From an uncultured Chlorobiota bacterium (GTDB lineage Bacteria > Bacteroidota > Bacteroidia > Bacteroidales > JAADGE01), in NCBI GenBank assembly GCA_947311255.1, contig CAMZKL010000073.1, forward strand, positions 1 through 38,029: a DNA stretch of 38,029 bases. The letters are read 5' to 3'. Made by a program: the position numbers and the translations under genes. Under the pieces are notes generated by a model. It made no database searches. It worked only from the letters and a program-made list of their open reading frames with translations, and was not told the origin of the DNA. Shown here one piece after another: positions 32,720 through 38,029 of this stretch; position 1 is the first letter of the stretch, and every line of letters begins with the position of its first letter.

Positions 32720-33448
32720 ATGAAGTTAATTAGCTTACAAATATTATTTATATTATTTTTTTCATTTAGTTTATCAAGCCAAAATCAAGATTTTGAAAAT
32801 AGTGACACAATTTTATACATGAAAGAAATGTCTGCTTATCTTGACACTTCATTTTTAAACAGATTTGAGAAAGATATTTTAAAATATGAAAAAAAAGACA
32901 GCCTAAATGGTATTGATGAAGGCAAAATATTATTTCTTGGTAGTTCAAGTTTTAGAATTTGGTCTTCAATGCAAAAAGATTTATTTCCTTTAAATGTTTT
33001 AAACAGAGGATTTGGCGGTTCAACTTTACCGGAAGCAATTTATTATTTTAACAGAATTGCAATGCCTTACAAACCTTCTAAAATAGTTCTGTATGAAGGA
33101 GATAACGATATTATGGCAACATTTCTTACTCCTTATGTAATTTTGGATGCTTTTAAACTTTTTGTAAGAATGCGAGATAAATATTTGCCGGATACTAAAA
33201 TTTATTTTTTATCAATAAAACCTTCTCCAAGAAGAGAAAAAGTTACAGATAAACTTCTTATTACCAATATGTTAATAGAAGAATACTGTAAAGAAATCCC
33301 AGATTTGGAGTATATTGATATTACTGAACCAATGTATGAAGAATATGGTGAAATAAGACAAGATATTTTTAAGAAAGATATGCTACACATGAATAAGGCA
33401 GGTTATAAAATTTGGTCTAAAATTATTAAAGACAGTTTGTTACATTAA
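32720..33448 (+). CDS. exported SGNH/GDSL-family hydrolase
   Basis: Signal peptide 1-20. The four SGNH blocks are visible: ILFLGSSSFRIW (block I, nucleophile probably Ser76), NRGFGGSTLPEAIYYF (block II Gly), YEGDNDI (block III, Asn129) and DMLHMNKAGYKIW (block V, Asp220 and His223). Such enzymes deacylate or deacetylate lipids or glycans in the periplasm; the substrate cannot be told from sequence. It is a single gene, convergent with recN. Confidence 0.88.
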   Translation: MKLISLQILFILFFSFSLSSQNQDFENSDTILYMKEMSAYLDTSFLNRFEKDILKYEKKDSLNGIDEGKILFLGSSSFRIWSSMQKDLFPLNVLNRGFGGSTLPEAIYYFNRIAMPYKPSKIVLYEGDNDIMATFLTPYVILDAFKLFVRMRDKYLPDTKIYFLSIKPSPRREKVTDKLLITNMLIEEYCKEIPDLEYIDITEPMYEEYGEIRQDIFKKDMLHMNKAGYKIWSKIIKDSLLH

Positions 33449-33500
33449 GATTTTTATCAGCTACTTTTTGGTTTTAATAAATTGTAAAAATGGCTTTTGT

Positions 33501-35153
33501 TTATTTCAACAATTCCTCAGCATTTTTTAATGCAGCATCGGTAATATTTTCCCCACTAAGCATTGTTGCAAGTTCTGTTTTGCGTTCTTGCTTATTTAAT
33601 TTTATAATTTTTGTTAGCGTATCATTCTTATTTTCAATTTTATACACTCTGTAATGAAAATCTGCTCTTGCAGCAACTTGCGGAAGATGTGTAATGCTTA
33701 TTACTTGCATATTATCAGACATAGCTTTCATAATATTGCCAATTTTCTCAGCAATATCACCAGAAACTCCTGTATCAATTTCATCGAATACAATTGTTGG
33801 AAGTGCTATTGTATCTGAGATAACAGATTTTATGCTCAACATTAATCTAGAAATTTCTCCTCCTGATGCTATGCTTGATATTTCTTGTACATCTGAATGT
33901 TTATTTGCCGAAAAAAGGAAACTTATGTTGTCCTTTCCGGTTTCAGAAAAATCATCTATAAGTTCTTGTTTTACTTTGAATTTTCCAGAAGGCATTCCTA
34001 GTTTTTGAAGAATTTCAATTATTTTAGTTTCTAATTTTACAGACGCCCCTATCCTACCCTCTGAAATTGTATTTGCTTTATTTTCAACTAGTTGTCTTTT
34101 ACTGTCTAATGTTTTTTCTAGATTTTTAATTTGCTCATCAAAAGAACTAATATCATCTAGCTTATGTTGTAATTCTTTTTTTATTGAAATTAATTCTTTA
34201 ATAGTTGAAACTTTATGTTTATTTTGAAGTGCATAAATTGTATCAATCCTTTCTTTTAAAAATTCTGCTCTTACAGGATTATGTTCAACATCTTCTGAAA
34301 GTATTTCTAGTTCATTCGAAATATCTTCAATTTCAATTTTTGCACTCTCTAACCTTTTAGAAATTATATTTATCTTATTATAAACATTTTGTATATGTTT
34401 AAGTGAAGCAATACTTTCTATTAAATTTTTAATTACACCGTTTCCTTCATCGGATAATAAAGAGAAAGATATTGAAAGATTTTCCTTTATTTCTTCGGCA
34501 TTATTTAATTGTTTAAGTTCATCTTCAATCTCAATTTGTTCTTCTTCATTTAGTTTTGCATCTTCTAATTCATCAAATCTAAATTGCAAGAATTCAAAAT
34601 CAGACTTTTCTTTTTCTGCACGCTCAAGAAGTTGCTTGTAGTCTTTTTTTATTTTAAGATATTCAAAATAGTCTTTTTTATAATCTTCAACTTTTGGCAA
34701 TAATCCAGCAAAGGCATCTAAAACGTTCATTTGAAATAAGTTATCGTTCAAATTTAAATTTTGATGTTGCGAATGAATGTCTGTTAATTGATTACTTAAA
34801 TCTTTGAGTACAGCTAAATTAACAGGAGTATCATTAATAAATGCTCTGGAACGACCAGAGGTAGATATTTCTCTTCTAATTATTGTAATTTCATCATAAT
34901 CAATATCATGTTTATCATAAAAAATTTTTAGAGAGAATCGTTGAATGTCAAATTCTGCTTCAACAATACATTTTTTATCTTTATTTTTAAGAATTCCGGT
35001 ATCCGCACGATTTCCTAAAATTAAAGACAATGCACCAAGCAAAATTGATTTTCCTGCTCCTGTTTCTCCTGTAATTACGGAATAGCCTGGCTCAAAAGTA
35101 ATTTTAAGTTTTTCAATTAGTGCGTAGTTTTGTATTTTAAGTTGTTTGAGCAT
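33501..35153 (-). CDS. recN: DNA repair protein RecN
   Basis: RecN is an SMC-like ATPase for double-strand break repair. It has an N-terminal Walker A GETGAGKS (29-36) after MLKQLKIQNYALIEKL, a long central coiled coil (~160-370), and the C-terminal ABC signature IASGGEISRLML followed by Walker B IVFDEIDTGVSGDIAEK and the VISITHLPQVAARAD switch. 550 aa is normal. Its ATG overlaps the stop of the upstream glycosyltransferase by one base (TAATG). Confidence 0.97.
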   Translation of the reverse strand: MLKQLKIQNYALIEKLKITFEPGYSVITGETGAGKSILLGALSLILGNRADTGILKNKDKKCIVEAEFDIQRFSLKIFYDKHDIDYDEITIIRREISTSGRSRAFINDTPVNLAVLKDLSNQLTDIHSQHQNLNLNDNLFQMNVLDAFAGLLPKVEDYKKDYFEYLKIKKDYKQLLERAEKEKSDFEFLQFRFDELEDAKLNEEEQIEIEDELKQLNNAEEIKENLSISFSLLSDEGNGVIKNLIESIASLKHIQNVYNKINIISKRLESAKIEIEDISNELEILSEDVEHNPVRAEFLKERIDTIYALQNKHKVSTIKELISIKKELQHKLDDISSFDEQIKNLEKTLDSKRQLVENKANTISEGRIGASVKLETKIIEILQKLGMPSGKFKVKQELIDDFSETGKDNISFLFSANKHSDVQEISSIASGGEISRLMLSIKSVISDTIALPTIVFDEIDTGVSGDIAEKIGNIMKAMSDNMQVISITHLPQVAARADFHYRVYKIENKNDTLTKIIKLNKQERKTELATMLSGENITDAALKNAEELLK

Positions 35154-36025
35154 TAAACAATTTTATAATTTTTATATTCACCTAATCTTATTTTGCTAAT
35201 TTTTTCTACAAAATTCTTAATTTTTTCTTTAAATGTTAAATTATTATAAGATAAATCATAATCGAATTTCCAGTTTTTTTCATTTATTCTATTCTGCATA
35301 CATTTAGGATGAGTACCTTCAAACAATTTCAAAGCATCAATTTCAGAATAGTCAAATTTATCTTTTTTTATTATATTTTTTTCAAGCCAATCATCAGAAT
35401 GCCATAGTTTATGAAAATTTTCTTGTTTTCTTTGCATTGCTTCGGGTGTTTTAACCCAGCCATAATGGTACATATAAGCATCAATGAGTTTAACTCTTAG
35501 CTTTAAATTATTTTCTTTACGGAAGCCTTGGGCATCTTTATATGAATATATCTTTTTATTGTTTTTTATTATTCTTATTTCGTTTCTATACCAATTTGAT
35601 GAAGTGCCAACATAATCGTAAGAACCATAGAAATGTAAATATTTAAAAAGTAAACCATCAACTTTTTTATCATTTTTATAAGTTTCCATTGCTTTTTTAA
35701 TTACATTGAAATATTTTTCATGTAAAACTTCATCTGCCTGAATATAAAAGCACCAGTCTGCATCTTTATTGATTGCCTGAAATGCTTTATTTGTTTCAAC
35801 AGCAAGAACTTGCCCTCCTTCTCTTAAAGTATCATCCCAAATAGTTTCAATTATTTTTATTTTATCAGGATTAATATTTTTAATCAAATCCAAAGTCTTA
35901 TCTTCTGAATTTCCAACTGCAACAATAAAATCATCGCAAAGAGGGAGTATTGAATTTATTGCTTCAACAACAGGATAATCGTACTTAATTGCATTTCTTA
36001 TTATTGTAAATCCGGTAACTTTCAT
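35153..36025 (-). CDS. family 2 glycosyltransferase
   Basis: A GT-A fold starts directly at FTIIRNAIKYDYPVVEAINSI. The nucleotide-sugar region has IVAVGNSEDKTLDLI and the metal-binding motif is QADEVLHE (DxD-like), after WCFYI. The C-terminal half contains YMYHYGWVKTPEAM. No membrane helix is seen. It probably adds sugars to an envelope glycan or lipid, in line with the ABC exporter gene 8 bp upstream, with recN translated from the same message. Confidence 0.88.
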   Translation of the reverse strand: MKVTGFTIIRNAIKYDYPVVEAINSILPLCDDFIVAVGNSEDKTLDLIKNINPDKIKIIETIWDDTLREGGQVLAVETNKAFQAINKDADWCFYIQADEVLHEKYFNVIKKAMETYKNDKKVDGLLFKYLHFYGSYDYVGTSSNWYRNEIRIIKNNKKIYSYKDAQGFRKENNLKLRVKLIDAYMYHYGWVKTPEAMQRKQENFHKLWHSDDWLEKNIIKKDKFDYSEIDALKLFEGTHPKCMQNRINEKNWKFDYDLSYNNLTFKEKIKNFVEKISKIRLGEYKNYKIV

Positions 36026-36033
36026 AATAAACT

Positions 36034-37851
36034 TTAAAAACTTTGTAAATCATGAAGTTTTTTATAAACTCCGTTTTTTTCAATTAATTCTGAATGATTT
36101 CCTGTTTCAACAATTTCTCCTTCGTGCAAAACACAAATAATATCAGCATTTTTTATTGTTGAAAGGCGATGTGCAATAACAATTGATGTATGATTTTTCA
36201 TTAAACTATTAAGTGCATCTTGTACTAATTTTTCTGATTCTGTATCTAGTGCCGAAGTTGCTTCATCTAAAATCATTATAGGTGGGTTTTTAAGAACTGC
36301 TCTTGCAATACTTAATCTTTGCCTTTGTCCTCCAGATAATTTTGTTCCACTGTCTCCAATATTTGTTTCAAAAGATTTTTCAGTTTCTTCAATAAAATTA
36401 AGTGCATTTGCAATTTCAGATGCCTTTTTAACTTCATCTATACTTACATTATCTATTCCGAAAGCAATATTATTTTTTATGGTATCATTAAACAAAACAG
36501 GTGTTTGATTTACATTTCCCATTAATGAACGTAAAGATTTCATTTTCAAATCTTTAATGTTTATTCCATCAATAAGAATTTCACCTTCTTCAATATCATA
36601 AAAACGTGGTAATAAATCTACCAATGTTGATTTTCCTGAGCCCGACTGCCCAACCAAAGCAACTGTTTTGCCTTTTTCAATTTTTAAGTTTATATTTTTA
36701 AGAACATATTTTTCTTCATATTTAAAAGAAACATTTTTATATTCAATTTTTGAATTTAAAGTATCAATTGTCTTTGCTTCTTCTTTTTCAGTTATTTTTT
36801 CATCAGCATTTAAAATAATATTTATTCTGTCTATTGATGCAAGTCCTTTTCTAACTTCATAAAAGGCTGTTGAAAATGCTTTTGCAGGTGGAATAATTTG
36901 TGAGAAAATTGCAATAAAACCTATAAACTCAGAAGGAGATAAACTGCTTTGATCATTTAAAACAAGAGAACCTCCATAATACATTATAATAATCATCACA
37001 ATTACGCCAAGAAATTCACTCATTGGTGAAGCAAGATATTGTTTTCTTGTAATTTTATTCATTATTCTTGTATAATCTGAATTAATTGAATAAAATCGTT
37101 TTTCTGATTTCTTTTCTGCTGTAAATGCTTTTATAATTCTTAAACCTGACAATGATTCTTCAACAGTTGCTAAAATATCTCCAAGTTTAGATTGTGCGAG
37201 TTTGGAATCTTTTCTCAGCGAACGACCTACAATTCCTATAATTGCACCACTAACAGGCAAAAGAATTAAAAGGAAAACTGTTAATTCGGGACTCATCCAT
37301 ATCATTGTTCCCAAATAAAAAATAATTGTAAAAGGATCTCTAAAAACTGTTTCAATTGAACGCATAATTGACCATTCAATTTCTTTTACATCATTTGAAA
37401 CACGAGAAATTATATCTCCTTTACGTTCGTCGGAATAATAGGACAAGGGTAAAACAAGAATTTTAGAATATATCTTATTCCTAATATCTTTTACAATTCC
37501 ATTACGAAGTGGAGCCATAAAGAAATTTGCAAAATAAAGGAATGTATTTTTCAATAAAATAACAAATACAACTATTAAACTTACAAAAAGTAGTGCTTTT
37601 TGTTTTCCGCTTGTTTCAATTAAATCGCTTACATAAAAGTTAAATATTTGGTTTAAACTTTCAAGAGAATAATTAAATTTTGGTAAAACACTAACAGCTT
37701 CTTGTTGGTTAAATAATATGTTTAAAAAAGGAATTACTAAAACTAATGCCGAAAGTGAGAATATTATTTGAAAAATGTTAAAAGTGATATTTCCAAAAGC
37801 ATTCCACTTATAAGGTTTAATGTATTTCCATATTTTTTTAAGGTTTTTCAT
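36034..37851 (-). CDS. MsbA-like ABC exporter (fused permease and ATPase)
   Basis: Six membrane helices (~20-335) are followed by an ATPase domain with Walker A GQSGSGKST (401-409), signature LSGGQRQRL (505-513), Walker B IMILDEATSALD (525-536) and the H-loop His561. The architecture and 605-residue length fit homodimeric lipid or lipid-linked oligosaccharide flippases such as MsbA; the substrate is not determined by sequence. It starts 16 bp after the stop of the partial gene at the right edge, so the operon continues beyond the window. Confidence 0.93.
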   Translation of the reverse strand: MKNLKKIWKYIKPYKWNAFGNITFNIFQIIFSLSALVLVIPFLNILFNQQEAVSVLPKFNYSLESLNQIFNFYVSDLIETSGKQKALLFVSLIVVFVILLKNTFLYFANFFMAPLRNGIVKDIRNKIYSKILVLPLSYYSDERKGDIISRVSNDVKEIEWSIMRSIETVFRDPFTIIFYLGTMIWMSPELTVFLLILLPVSGAIIGIVGRSLRKDSKLAQSKLGDILATVEESLSGLRIIKAFTAEKKSEKRFYSINSDYTRIMNKITRKQYLASPMSEFLGVIVMIIIMYYGGSLVLNDQSSLSPSEFIGFIAIFSQIIPPAKAFSTAFYEVRKGLASIDRINIILNADEKITEKEEAKTIDTLNSKIEYKNVSFKYEEKYVLKNINLKIEKGKTVALVGQSGSGKSTLVDLLPRFYDIEEGEILIDGINIKDLKMKSLRSLMGNVNQTPVLFNDTIKNNIAFGIDNVSIDEVKKASEIANALNFIEETEKSFETNIGDSGTKLSGGQRQRLSIARAVLKNPPIMILDEATSALDTESEKLVQDALNSLMKNHTSIVIAHRLSTIKNADIICVLHEGEIVETGNHSELIEKNGVYKKLHDLQSF

Positions 37852-37867
37852 TTAAAGGTTTTAATAA

Positions 37868-38029
37868 CTATCCTATACACTTAACCATCAAAACTTCACC
37901 TTCTTTTACAACTTCAACAAGTTCTAATTTAGTTAATGATTTTATGGTTTTATCCCATTTTTTATTTGAAAGTCCTGCAAGTTCTTTTAATTTAAGAAGT
38001 TCAATTTGTTCTTCTTTTTTTACTATTTC
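37868..38029 (-). CDS. C-terminal end of an unrecognised gene (partial)
   Basis: The last 53 codons are open to the window edge. The peptide (EQIELLKLKELAGLSNKKWD, then TIKSLTKLELVEVVKEGEVLMVKC) looks like a small winged-helix: two helices then a beta hairpin. It is 16 bp upstream of the ABC exporter gene on the same strand. The family cannot be assigned from the tail alone. Confidence 0.7.
   Translation of the reverse strand, partial: EIVKKEEQIELLKLKELAGLSNKKWDKTIKSLTKLELVEVVKEGEVLMVKCIG

Overview
The window is AT-rich DNA from a member of the Bacteroidota, probably a Bacteroidales/Marinilabiliales-type anaerobe or microaerobe. Four things suggest this: a secreted peptidase ends in a type IX secretion (Por) sorting domain; complex I is the 11-subunit form without nuoE, nuoF or nuoG; many genes are preceded by the Bacteroidota -7 element TAnnTTTG rather than strong Shine-Dalgarno sites; and several secreted proteins have short signal peptides ending near SQ or AQ. 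No rRNA, tRNA, CRISPR array or complete insertion sequence was found.

Layout. 1-584: no complete gene; a 195-bp near-tandem duplication built from short REP-like inverted repeats, next to a less AT-rich left edge that may carry the start of a leftward gene. 585-4747 (+): a three-gene unit with a urea-transporter/M23-peptidase fusion, a TPR plus outer-membrane beta-barrel protein and a periplasmic TPR protein. 4938-15071 (+): nuoABCDHIJKLMN followed by a small unrecognised gene and a terminator. 15182-18906 (-): a T9SS-exported M14 carboxypeptidase and a MORN/YwqK-repeat lipo- or periplasmic protein. 19212-20750: an XRE-type repressor and a divergent small secreted Cys-containing protein, separated by 621 bp carrying five copies of the palindrome TTAC-N4-GTAA. 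20753-22807 (-): polyphosphate kinase. 23011-26565 (-): a two-gene unit with a SiaB-SiaB-SiaC fusion and a K+ channel carrying 25 tandem 12-residue repeats. 26689-28074 (-): a secreted C1A-type cysteine peptidase. 28574-30355 (+): hypA, hypB, sanA. 30329-32628 (-): a HAD phosphatase and glmM. 32720-33448 (+): an SGNH hydrolase. 33501-38029 (-): an ABC exporter, a family 2 glycosyltransferase, recN and the C-terminal end of an upstream gene.

How the parts relate. The nuo cluster encodes a proton-pumping quinone reductase whose electron donor is probably not NADH through NuoEFG. The most unusual parts are: (i) the fusion of a predicted SiaB-type kinase with its predicted SiaC-type phospho-target, transcribed with a channel whose cytosolic part is a strict 12-residue-repeat solenoid, suggesting a phospho-switch coupled to ion flux; (ii) a conserved leader shared by three separate genes for exported proteins; (iii) the repressor with five operator-like palindromes that overlap -7 elements; and (iv) the urea transporter/peptidase fusion with its TPR-barrel partners. 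All functional links between genes are inferred from order and spacing; the domain and motif statements were read from the translated sequence, without database searches.
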